Part shown: one piece after another, positions 1 through 5,675 of the stretch
Numbering within the stretch: position 1 is the first letter of the stretch
Layout of the letters: each line of letters opens with the position of its first letter
Source of the DNA: Alphaproteobacteria bacterium
GTDB lineage: Bacteria > Pseudomonadota > Alphaproteobacteria > UBA828
DNA length: 7,535 nt
Assembly: GCA_029937205.1 (NCBI GenBank)
Contig: JAPYQV010000121.1
Span: 1-7,535 of the forward strand
Direction: 5' to 3'
Program-made: the position numbers and the translations under genes
The notes under the pieces: generated by a model
What the model was told of the DNA's origin: nothing
Databases searched by the model: none
The model's input: only the letters and a program-made list of their open reading frames with translations

Positions 1-717
1 GAGCAGGTCACCGGTTTGTGCAACATTGAGCGAGCTGATGAGCTCGCCGGAGTCATCCAGCACACCGGCCACATCGGTCAGCATGATGAGCTTGGCCGCC
101 AACATGGCGGACGCAATGGCGCCGGCGGCGGTATCGGCGTTGATGTTAAGAGTCTCGCCGTTCGGGCCGGCGCCGATCGGTGCCACCACCGGAATGATGT
201 TCGATTCTTCGAACGACTTCAGTACGCCGATATTGACCTCGGCCGGCTCGCCGACAAAGCCAAGATCGCCGTCCGATCCGGGCACGGTCAAACGCCGCGC
301 TTCGAGCAACCTGCCGTCCTTGCCGCTCAGGCCAACGGCCGTACCGCCGGCCGCATTGATGGTGCTGACGATCTCTTTGTTGATGGTACCGGAGAGCACC
401 ATCTCAACCACTTCGATGGCGGCTTCGTCGGTCACCCTGAGGCCATCGATAAAGCGGCTTTCGATGCTCAAGCGCTCCAACATCTTGGCGATTTGCGGCC
501 CGCCGCCATGCACCACCACCGGGTTGATGCCGACCTGTTTGAGGAGCACCACATCCTCAGCGAATTTCTTCGCCAAGGTTGCGTCGCCCATGGCATGGCC
601 GCCATATTTGATGACAAAGGTACGGCCCGAGAAGCGCCGCATATAGGGCAGCGCTTCGGAAATGGTCCGCGCCGCGCGCAGCCAATGCTTGGTCTCGCTG
701 ATATTCTTTGTCGTCAT
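1..717 (-). CDS. argB: Acetylglutamate kinase ArgB (3' end outside the window)
   Basis: ArgB phosphorylates N-acetyl-L-glutamate with ATP in the cytoplasm, the second step of arginine biosynthesis. The ATG is at 717 and the frame stays open to base 1, giving 239 residues. The full protein is usually about 300, so roughly the last 55-60 residues are missing. Visible landmarks are VIKYGGHAM at about residues 35-43 (phosphate-binding glycines), HGGGPQI at 69-75 (substrate loop), NINADTAAG at about 192-200, and LTDVAGVLD near 213-221 (nucleotide side). An N-terminal helix precedes the kinase core ([10 protein letters not shown] at 20-29). In the family this extra helix marks the hexameric, arginine-inhibited enzymes, so feedback inhibition by arginine is a likely inference. 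A Shine-Dalgarno sequence precedes the ATG, and engB ends 31 bases upstream, so argB is probably translated from the same mRNA. Its placement behind engB is common in alphaproteobacteria. Confidence 0.97.
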   Translation of the reverse strand, partial: MTTKNISETKHWLRAARTISEALPYMRRFSGRTFVIKYGGHAMGDATLAKKFAEDVVLLKQVGINPVVVHGGGPQIAKMLERLSIESRFIDGLRVTDEAAIEVVEMVLSGTINKEIVSTINAAGGTAVGLSGKDGRLLEARRLTVPGSDGDLGFVGEPAEVNIGVLKSFEESNIIPVVAPIGAGPNGETLNINADTAAGAIASAMLAAKLIMLTDVAGVLDDSGELISSLNVAQTGDLL

Positions 718-724
718 GTGCTGG

Positions 725-731
725 TCCTTCC
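725..731 (-). promoter_or_regulatory. Ribosome binding site of argB
   Basis: Read on the minus strand this is GGAAGGA, seven bases before the argB ATG. It fixes the argB start at 717. A 5-base arm directly after the engB stop codon (744-748) is complementary to 723-727 and could pair with part of this site. The pairing is short, so any translational control is speculative. Confidence 0.75.
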
Positions 732-748
732 AGTCATCGGGCGGGACC

Positions 749-1435
749 TTAATCAATCGCGGCGGCGCTGGCCAGCGCACCAAGATGGGCGCGCAGCTCG
801 GCAATGCCGTGGCCGGTGCGCGCGCTGGTGGCGAGCAGCAGGGGATAGGCGGCGATATGCGGCTTCAAGGCGCTTTCGCTTTCCTTGAGCAGGCGGACGA
901 GCGCCGGCGGTTTCAGCTTGTCGATCTTCGTCAAAACCACCAGATAGGATACCGCCGCCTCATCGAGCGCCTTCATCACGGCAACATCACTCGCCATAAA
1001 TCCCCGCCTGGCGTCAATCAGCAGACAGGCGCGGCGCAGGCTGGGGCGGCCCTTGAGATATCCCTCGGCCAGATTCGACCAGGCTTTGACCACGCCTTTG
1101 GGCGCCTTGGCAAAACCGTAACCGGGCAAATCCACCAGCATCAATTGGCCGCCGAGATCGAAGAAATTTATCTGCTGGGTGCGGCCCGGCGTGTTCGAGG
1201 TGCGCGCCAGCGCGCTTTGCCCGGTCAGCGTGTTAATGACGCTCGATTTGCCCACATTTGAGCGCCCGGCAAAGGCGATTTCCGGAAGCACGGTATCCGG
1301 CAACCCGGCCATGTCGACCGCGCCGGTGATGAATTCGCACGGGCGGGTAAAAAGCTTGCGACCGAGTTCTAGCGCCGTTGCGTCGGTTTCTTGCCCTTGG
1401 CCCGGCGCGACGGAGGCTTCTTGTCGTTTTCCCAT
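749..1435 (-). CDS. engB: Ribosome biogenesis GTP-binding protein EngB (YihA/YsxC)
   Basis: EngB is a TRAFAC-class small GTPase needed for late assembly of the large ribosomal subunit; it acts in the cytoplasm and is usually essential. The 228-residue product shows every G motif: GRSNVGKS (G1, P-loop) at 57-64, TSNTPGRTQ (G2 region) at about 79-87, DLPG (G3) at 102-105, TKID (G4) at 169-172 and TSAR (G5) at about 203-206. The E. coli protein has about 210 residues, so the length is normal with a short N-terminal extension. No other ATG, GTG or TTG occurs between 1435 and the conserved region (about residue 25 on), which supports the ATG at 1435. That start lies inside yidC, so the two reading frames overlap by 67 bases. 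A modest purine-rich GTGAGAG lies just upstream. Translational coupling to yidC is therefore likely. Confidence 0.96.
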   Translation of the reverse strand: MGKRQEASVAPGQGQETDATALELGRKLFTRPCEFITGAVDMAGLPDTVLPEIAFAGRSNVGKSSVINTLTGQSALARTSNTPGRTQQINFFDLGGQLMLVDLPGYGFAKAPKGVVKAWSNLAEGYLKGRPSLRRACLLIDARRGFMASDVAVMKALDEAAVSYLVVLTKIDKLKPPALVRLLKESESALKPHIAAYPLLLATSARTGHGIAELRAHLGALASAAAID

Positions 1436-3687
1436 TCGCCGCTCTCACTCTTTTCTGCGCCCGTGCTGCCCGCTTCATCCGCCCTGGCGGCGCGTCGTTG
1501 ACGGCGCGACAATTTTTCCTCTTTCTCCGGCGCAACTTCAGCGGCGGGGGCATTCTTGCGTTTGCCGTCACCGCGCTTTTTCGCTCGTTTCTTTGCCGCG
1601 GCTTCCTGAATCTTGCGCTTCTTGCGCTTGATTTTTTCGCGCCGTAATTCTTCCGCCTGCTCGCGGTAACTCTTTTTGCGCTTGGGTTGCTCAGCGCTGC
1701 TGCTGCGCCGCGCCGATGCTTTACGGCGTCCGTTGCTGGCGCTCCGTTCACCGCGCTCTCGGCTCGGCCGCTTCTGTTCGCCGCGCTCTCCGCTTGGCTG
1801 TTTCTTCTTGCGGCCGGTGGAGGGGCGCGAGCTGCTCGGGCGCGGCAGGGTGCCGGCCGCGGCCTGCTCCTTGAACTTCTTGATCTTCGCCGCATCGGCG
1901 GCGAGCGAGGCGCGGCTAATGCCCATGCGCCGCATGATCAGCCACTGCTGGGCGATCGAGAGCACATTGTTCCAGGTCCAATAGACCACAAGTCCAGCCG
2001 GGAAGCGCGCGAACATAAAGAGGAACAAGAGCGGCAGAAACATCATGATCTTCTGCTGCATGGGCTCGATCGGCTGCGGATTGAGCTTCATCTGCAACAG
2101 CATCGTCAAGGCGAACGCAATCGGCCAGATGCCGATCATCATAAATTCCGGTGCCGGCCAATCGAGCAGCCCGAAGACGGTGATGAAGGTCAAGCCGTCC
2201 GGTGCCGAGAGATCCTGAATCCAGCCGAAGAACGGCGCATGGCGCATTTCGATGGTGGCAAAGAGGACGCTATAGAGGGCAAAAAATACTGGAATCTGCA
2301 CCAACATGGGCAAACAGCCGGCCATGGGATTGGCCTTCTCCTTGCGATACATCGCCATCATCTCGGTGTTCATCTTGGCTTTGTCGTCTTTGTAGCGCTC
2401 GCGCAGCATGATCGTATCGGGCTGCAATTTGCGCATCTTGCTCATCGAGGAATAGGCCTTGTTGGCCAGCGGATAGAGCAGAATGCGCACGCAAATGGTG
2501 AGCAGCAGAATGGCGACGCCAAAATTGCCGATATTGCGGTAGAAGAAATCGATCGGGTAGTAGAGCGGGCGGGCGAGAAACCACACCAGGCCGAAATCGA
2601 CGGCGCTGTCGAGGTCGCGCACACCGAGCGAATCCTCATAGGCATCGAGGGTGTTGAATTCCTTGGCGCCAACAAAGAGATGGTTTGATACCTGTTTTAT
2701 TTCGCTCGGCTGGATCACCACCGGATTCTGCCAGCGGTAATTCACTTGATAGAGATCGCGCTGGTTGGGCGTCGTGTGCTTGAAGTCGGCGATGATGGGC
2801 TGCGCCGGATCCGGGATCAGGGCGCTCAGCCAATATTTACCGGTGATGCCCATCCAGCCGTCATTGCTCAGGATTTCCGAATTTCCGATATCCTGCATGT
2901 CTTCATAGGAAAATTCCTGCTTGGCGCCGTTCAGAACGCCAACGCCACCATGGGCGAACATGCCCCAGGGAACAAATTCCTCGGAATTGACGGCAAACAT
3001 GCCGGTGAGCCCCGACGCCGGCGTATCGAACCGCACAATATTTCCGTAGGGCACCAGGGTGACCGGAAAATCACTCTGGTTTTCGACCTTCTGCACAGTT
3101 GTGAAGAGGAAGTTCTCATCGATCGATATGGTCCGCGTGAAACGCAAACCCTGGCCATTGTCCCAATGCAGCGTTACCGGCGAACCGGTCTTTAAAACCA
3201 TGTGATTGGTCTGCCACAGGGTATCCGAATCCGGCAGCACAATCTCGCTACCGGTTTCCTGGGTCCAGCCCAATTCGGCGAAATAGGGGTGTTCGGAATT
3301 GCGCGGCGAGAAGACGTTAATGTTTGGGCTATCGTCAGGCCGTTGCTCGCGGTAATCCCTGAGCGTCACATCATCGAAGCGCGCGCCTTTCAGCAAGATC
3401 GACCCACGCACCCGTGCGCCGTCAACAGTGATGCGTCGTTCAGCGGCAATCGCCGCGACCCGGTCAACCGCTTCCGCCACGGTGCCAGGCTCGACCGTAA
3501 CGCCGTCCACCGCCGCTTGGCTCTGGGCCGTACTCTGGCCGGACGTTTGGCTCGCGGCCGTCACATCGCGCGGCGGCGCCGGCGCCGGTGTCGGCATGAC
3601 CAACGGCATGAGGAACTGCCAGCCAACCAGAATCACCAACACCGCGGCAACGACCAGGATGAGGTTTAGTTTGTTTTCGCCGAACAT
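1369..3687 (-). CDS. yidC: Membrane protein insertase YidC with a very long basic C-terminal tail
   Basis: YidC is the inner-membrane Oxa1/Alb3-type insertase, working alone or with SecYEG to insert and fold membrane proteins. Visible parts in order: an N-terminal membrane anchor at about 7-30; a Pro/Ala/Ser/Thr-rich linker to about 60; the large periplasmic beta domain at about 60-345; and the conserved five-helix core at about 365-590. The core contains the groove arginine R401 (in RILLYPLANKAYSSM, equivalent to R366 of E. coli), the cytoplasmic loop with MRKLQP and NPMAGCLPMLVQIPVF, DPMQQKI-like EPMQQKI at 541-547, and FPAGLVVYW at 562-570. E. coli YidC has 548 residues; this one has 772. 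The excess is almost all a C-terminal tail from about 601, with 61 Lys/Arg in 172 residues, of the kind linked to direct ribosome binding in some bacteria. yidD ends 16 bases upstream. No strong Shine-Dalgarno is seen, so coupling to yidD is probable. Confidence 0.98.
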   Translation of the reverse strand: MFGENKLNLILVVAAVLVILVGWQFLMPLVMPTPAPAPPRDVTAASQTSGQSTAQSQAAVDGVTVEPGTVAEAVDRVAAIAAERRITVDGARVRGSILLKGARFDDVTLRDYREQRPDDSPNINVFSPRNSEHPYFAELGWTQETGSEIVLPDSDTLWQTNHMVLKTGSPVTLHWDNGQGLRFTRTISIDENFLFTTVQKVENQSDFPVTLVPYGNIVRFDTPASGLTGMFAVNSEEFVPWGMFAHGGVGVLNGAKQEFSYEDMQDIGNSEILSNDGWMGITGKYWLSALIPDPAQPIIADFKHTTPNQRDLYQVNYRWQNPVVIQPSEIKQVSNHLFVGAKEFNTLDAYEDSLGVRDLDSAVDFGLVWFLARPLYYPIDFFYRNIGNFGVAILLLTICVRILLYPLANKAYSSMSKMRKLQPDTIMLRERYKDDKAKMNTEMMAMYRKEKANPMAGCLPMLVQIPVFFALYSVLFATIEMRHAPFFGWIQDLSAPDGLTFITVFGLLDWPAPEFMMIGIWPIAFALTMLLQMKLNPQPIEPMQQKIMMFLPLLFLFMFARFPAGLVVYWTWNNVLSIAQQWLIMRRMGISRASLAADAAKIKKFKEQAAAGTLPRPSSSRPSTGRKKKQPSGERGEQKRPSRERGERSASNGRRKASARRSSSAEQPKRKKSYREQAEELRREKIKRKKRKIQEAAAKKRAKKRGDGKRKNAPAAEVAPEKEEKLSRRQRRAARADEAGSTGAEKSESGEWENDKKPPSRRAKGKKPTQRR
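1738..1797 (-). repeat. Two imperfect 30-base tandem units inside the yidC tail
   Basis: The two 30-base units encode residues 631-640 (PSGERGEQKR) and 641-650 (PSRERGERSA) of YidC. Seven of the ten positions are identical. The DNA units also match closely, for example both hold a CCGCGCTCTC core on the plus strand. This suggests the basic tail grew partly by local duplication. Confidence 0.7.
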
Positions 3688-3703
3688 TATCTAGCCGGGA
3701 GCC

Positions 3704-3970
3704 TTATTGCCGCGTGCCACGGCAGCGATGTGCGCGGCGTGAAAACAGGGTTTCCGGAACCGGGTCATGACCCTGCCCGCCAAACGGATTGCAGCGCAAA
3801 ATGCGCCACAGAGCCAACATCGGGCCAAAAACCGGGCCATGCTGCTTCACCGCCTGCAACGCATAGTGCGAGCAGCTCGGCTCAAAGCGGCAGGACGGCG
3901 GCAGCCAGGGCGAAATCACCAGCTGGTAGCCCCGGATAAGAAGCCAAAATATGAAACTGATCGGGTTCAT
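3704..3970 (-). CDS. yidD: Membrane protein insertion efficiency factor YidD
   Basis: YidD is a small inner-membrane-associated protein (UPF0161/haemolytic-domain family) that improves YidC-dependent insertion; its mechanism is unclear. The 88-residue product carries the family signature: an N-terminal amphipathic/hydrophobic stretch (about 5-25), SCRFEPSCSHYA at about 26-37 with C27 and C33, an HG at 44-45, RILRCNPF at 56-63 with C60, and GHDPVPE at about 67-73. Length is typical. The ATG at 3970 is chosen. An in-frame TTG lies two codons upstream at 3976, immediately after an in-frame TAA, and is less likely. The Shine-Dalgarno is weak; the 42 bases between rnpA and yidD are AT-rich and follow a strong hairpin. 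It sits between rnpA and yidC as in most bacteria, consistent with co-expression with the insertase. Confidence 0.95.
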   Translation of the reverse strand: MNPISFIFWLLIRGYQLVISPWLPPSCRFEPSCSHYALQAVKQHGPVFGPMLALWRILRCNPFGGQGHDPVPETLFSRRAHRCRGTRQ

Positions 3971-4010
3971 AACCAATTAGCGACTTTAAATATCCCAAAT
4001 TAATCCGACA

Positions 4011-4040
4011 GGCTATTTCGCGCCGAGGCGCGAAATAGCC
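4011..4040 (-). repeat. Perfect 14-bp inverted repeat (hairpin) over the rnpA stop codon
   Basis: Bases 4011-4024 (GGCTATTTCGCGCC) are the exact reverse complement of 4027-4040, with two bases between them. In the operon mRNA this makes a stem of about 13 bp with a four-base CUCG loop. The rnpA stop codon (4013-4015) lies in the 3' arm, so ribosomes finishing rnpA must open the stem. No run of U follows directly; the next bases read TGTCGGATTAATTTGGG. It is therefore not a canonical intrinsic terminator. It may be a processing or stability element, or partial attenuator, ahead of yidD. Confidence 0.85.
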
Positions 4041-4387
4041 GTCTCCAAATCCTTCAATAAATCATCGAACGCGCGATGCACGGTCGCCGCCCTGGCAATC
4101 ACCACATAATCATGCCCAGGCTTCGCGTGCCCCGGCATAACACGCGCCACAGCCTCGCGCAATCGGCGCTTGGCGCGGTTGCGCTGGGTCGCGCCACCGA
4201 CCCGCCGGCTGGCCGTATAACCGACACGAAACGGCATTTCGTCCCCGTCCGTATCTTCCTCAACCCGGCGCTTAACGGCCGGTCGAACGGCTTGCAGAAC
4301 CAGTCCCGGCATGGCCGATTTGCGGCCCTGCGCCGCAGCATGGAGAAATTCGGACCGCTGCGTCAGGCGGGCGATCCTTTGGCCCAC
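4013..4387 (-). CDS. rnpA: Ribonuclease P protein component RnpA
   Basis: RnpA is the basic protein subunit that binds the catalytic RNase P RNA and the 5' leader of precursor tRNAs. The 124-residue product has RLTQRSEFLHAAAQGRK near the N-terminus (family pattern RL..R.dF), GYTASRRVGGATQRN at about 56-70 and the RNA-binding RNR signature RNRAKRRLRE at 69-78, then YVVIAR at about 94-99. The length is usual. A short acidic insert (EEDTDGDE, about 43-50) before the core strand is a local feature. The start is GTG at 4387, only four bases after the rpmH stop; no in-frame ATG lies upstream of the conserved region. The rpmH-rnpA spacing and order are typical, and translation is probably coupled to rpmH. 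The 3' end lies inside a strong inverted repeat. Confidence 0.96.
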   Translation of the reverse strand: MGQRIARLTQRSEFLHAAAQGRKSAMPGLVLQAVRPAVKRRVEEDTDGDEMPFRVGYTASRRVGGATQRNRAKRRLREAVARVMPGHAKPGHDYVVIARAATVHRAFDDLLKDLETAISRLGAK

Positions 4388-4391
4388 CGGT

Positions 4392-4526
4392 CTACACCGC
4401 CAAGCGTTTACGCCCTTTGGCGCGGCGCCTGGCTAGAATACGCCGCCCGCCGACGGTTTTCATACGGGACCGAAAGCCGTGCCGCCGCTTGCGGACGATA
4501 TTGCTTGGTTGAAATGTTCGCTTCAA
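4392..4526 (-). CDS. rpmH: Large ribosomal subunit protein bL34 (TTG start)
   Basis: L34 is a very small, very basic protein of the 50S subunit. The product is 44 residues, the normal size, beginning [19 protein letters not shown] if the TTG is read as methionine, continuing with [20 protein letters not shown] and ending KRLAV. This matches the family from end to end. The expected start methionine is encoded by TTG (4524-4526), not ATG. The call is supported by an excellent GGAGG Shine-Dalgarno seven bases upstream and by the exact family N-terminus. It is the first gene of the operon, about 85 bases downstream of a probable sigma70-type promoter. rnpA begins four bases after its stop. A TTG start on such a highly expressed gene is unusual and may tune L34 output. 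Confidence 0.97.
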   Translation of the reverse strand: MKRTFQPSNIVRKRRHGFRSRMKTVGGRRILARRRAKGRKRLAV

Positions 4527-4533
4527 TGGCCTG

Positions 4534-4538
4534 CCTCC
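4534..4538 (-). promoter_or_regulatory. Ribosome binding site that fixes the rpmH TTG start
   Basis: On the minus strand this reads GGAGG, seven bases before the TTG at 4524-4526. The strong match at ideal spacing supports TTG as the true rpmH start. Confidence 0.85.
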
Positions 4539-4601
4539 GAAATAACTCCAGAGACAATAGTCCAGCGCCGGACCGATACGCCGGAGAGGATGTGTGTAGC
4601 T

Positions 4602-4614
4602 GCTCTGGAAGAGC
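4602..4614 (-). other. Small hairpin at the 5' end of the rpmH leader
   Basis: The minus strand reads GCTCTTCCAGAGC: a 5-bp stem with a 3-base loop, close to the predicted transcription start. A CTCTGG further down the leader (4548-4553) can pair with the CCAGAG of this hairpin, giving two mutually exclusive pairings. Both are short, so function is unproven. Confidence 0.35.
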
Positions 4615-4618
4615 CCGG

Positions 4619-4647
4619 TCTATACGGAGTTGGCAGCGCAAAGTCAA
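4619..4647 (-). promoter_or_regulatory. Predicted sigma70-type promoter of the rpmH-rnpA-yidD-yidC-engB-argB operon
   Basis: On the minus strand, TTGACT (-35, 4642-4647) is followed after exactly 17 bases by TATAGA (-10, 4619-4624). Each hexamer is close to consensus. Transcription would start near 4612 and leave a leader of about 85 bases before rpmH. It is the best promoter-like sequence in the 220-base divergent intergenic region. Confidence 0.7.
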
Positions 4648-4746
4648 TGCTAAAGCCAGGGATAAAGCCCGCCAGAATAGGCTCTTTAGACCGCCCGGAG
4701 CGCCCTCGCGCAGCAATCACATTCGCGCGCGCGAGTTAACATTGCG

Positions 4747-5646
4747 GTGAGATACGCTGGCGTATGGCGGCGGAGTGCGTATGTTCAGGCGACGCGACGC
4801 TCTGTCGGCGTCTTGCCGATCCTGTTCTGTTCATTAATGGTCCTGTTTGTGTCTACACGTTTCGATCCGATAAAAGAACACGCGCCGGCGCTTGGCACGC
4901 CGGCATCGGCGTACGCGGAGCCGCGCGCGCGTTTCTCGGCGCGCCGTTTGGCGCCGCTGGCGGTGCTTATCGTGGGTATCGTGCTTTTCTTCGCGCTCGG
5001 CCTGCATCACCATCTCAGCTTCGATACGCTACGCCAGAACCGCGCCGAGTTGTTGGACTTCGTTTCGCAGTCCTGGTGGCTCGCAGCGATCATTTATCTG
5101 GCTGCATACGCCGGAACCACGGCATTTTCCCTGCCCTGGTGTTCGCTTCTCACCCTGGCCGGCGGATTCCTGTTTGGCCCGGTGATTGGAACCGTACTCT
5201 GTGTCATTGCCGCTACGGCGGGCGCTTTTCTGCTCTTTACCATCGCCAAATCAGCGCTCGGCGATCCCTTGCGGGCGCGCGCGCTGCGCTCGGTGAAGGC
5301 CGGCGCTCTCAGGCGCATTGAAGCGGGATTTCAGGCCAACGCGCTGAGCTATCTGCTGTTTCTCCGTCTGGCACCGATCTTTCCCTTTTTCATCGTCAAC
5401 CTCCTACCGGCGTTTTTAGGCGTGCGTCCGCGCACGTATCTGGTGGCAACATTCTTCGGAATTATCCCCGGCACATTCGTTTTTTGCCTGATCGGCTCCG
5501 GCCTCGGCAAGATTTTCGAGCGCGGCGAAGAATTTTCATTGGAAAACGCCGTGACCCCGGAAATTGTCGCCGGACTTGTCGCCCTCGCCCTTCTCTCTAT
5601 GATTCCGGTTGGCTACAAATTCTGGCGCAAGCGCAGAGCGCGATAG
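4747..5646 (+). CDS. TVP38/TMEM64 family (DedA-like, VTT domain) inner-membrane protein
   Basis: This is a polytopic inner-membrane protein of the VTT/SNARE-associated (DedA superfamily) group. Its relatives include eukaryotic TMEM64, TMEM41B and VMP1, associated with lipid transport or scrambling; the substrate of bacterial TVP38 proteins is not established. Conserved pieces: a membrane helix at about 70-87, LPWCSLLTLAGGFLFGPVIG at about 129-148 containing the GGxxFGxxxG motif, FLRLAPIFPF at 205-214 with the family Arg and Pro residues, and GIIPGTFVF at 238-246. A last helix at about 272-290 is followed by the basic end KFWRKRRAR. The start is uncertain. The longest frame starts at GTG 4747 and has 299 residues; an ATG at 4837 would give 269. 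Neither has a clear Shine-Dalgarno. The first ~40 codons use AGA, TTA, TCA and ATA, unlike the rest, so the shorter form is possible. The oxidoreductase gene follows after 29 bases, suggesting a two-gene unit. Confidence 0.93.
   Translation: MRYAGVWRRSAYVQATRRSVGVLPILFCSLMVLFVSTRFDPIKEHAPALGTPASAYAEPRARFSARRLAPLAVLIVGIVLFFALGLHHHLSFDTLRQNRAELLDFVSQSWWLAAIIYLAAYAGTTAFSLPWCSLLTLAGGFLFGPVIGTVLCVIAATAGAFLLFTIAKSALGDPLRARALRSVKAGALRRIEAGFQANALSYLLFLRLAPIFPFFIVNLLPAFLGVRPRTYLVATFFGIIPGTFVFCLIGSGLGKIFERGEEFSLENAVTPEIVAGLVALALLSMIPVGYKFWRKRRAR
4752..4765. repeat. Short perfect inverted repeat at the TVP38 gene start
   Basis: ATACGC, two bases, GCGTAT. It lies just inside the longest reading frame. 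If translation really starts downstream at 4837, this would sit in the promoter/leader region and could be a regulator site. At 6 bp per arm it could also be chance. Confidence 0.3.
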
Positions 5647-5663
5647 AATCCTAACCGCGCGAC

Positions 5664-5669
5664 GGGGAG
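5664..5669 (+). promoter_or_regulatory. Ribosome binding site of the FAD oxidoreductase gene
   Basis: GGGGAG lies six bases before the GTG at 5676. A nearer ATG at 5672 is out of frame and would read only three codons before TGA, so the GTG is the true start. Confidence 0.75.
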
Positions 5670-5675
5670 AGATGG

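Noticed and set aside
16..1261. Plus-strand open frames across argB and engB
   Set aside because: They lie opposite strongly supported genes and show no motif or ribosome binding site.
1233..1895. Arginine-rich minus-strand frame of 220 codons overlapping the yidC tail and engB
   Set aside because: Its composition follows from reading the basic tail in another frame. Both overlapping genes are confirmed by family motifs.
1687..3694. Several plus-strand frames of 88-333 codons opposite yidC
   Set aside because: They are shadows of yidC; the translations are low-complexity His/Arg/Gln-rich with no family signal.
4011..4040. Intrinsic transcription terminator after rnpA
   Set aside because: The stem is strong but not followed by a U-run, and yidD and yidC continue closely on the same strand.
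4408..4720. Minus- and plus-strand frames of 65-102 codons over rpmH and its leader
   Set aside because: They overlap rpmH in other frames or lie in the promoter/leader; no ribosome binding site or motif.
4527..4746. Replication origin next to rpmH
   Set aside because: In some bacteria oriC/dnaA adjoins rpmH. Here I see no TTATCCACA-like DnaA box cluster, no AT-rich unwinding element, and no dnaA or dnaN.
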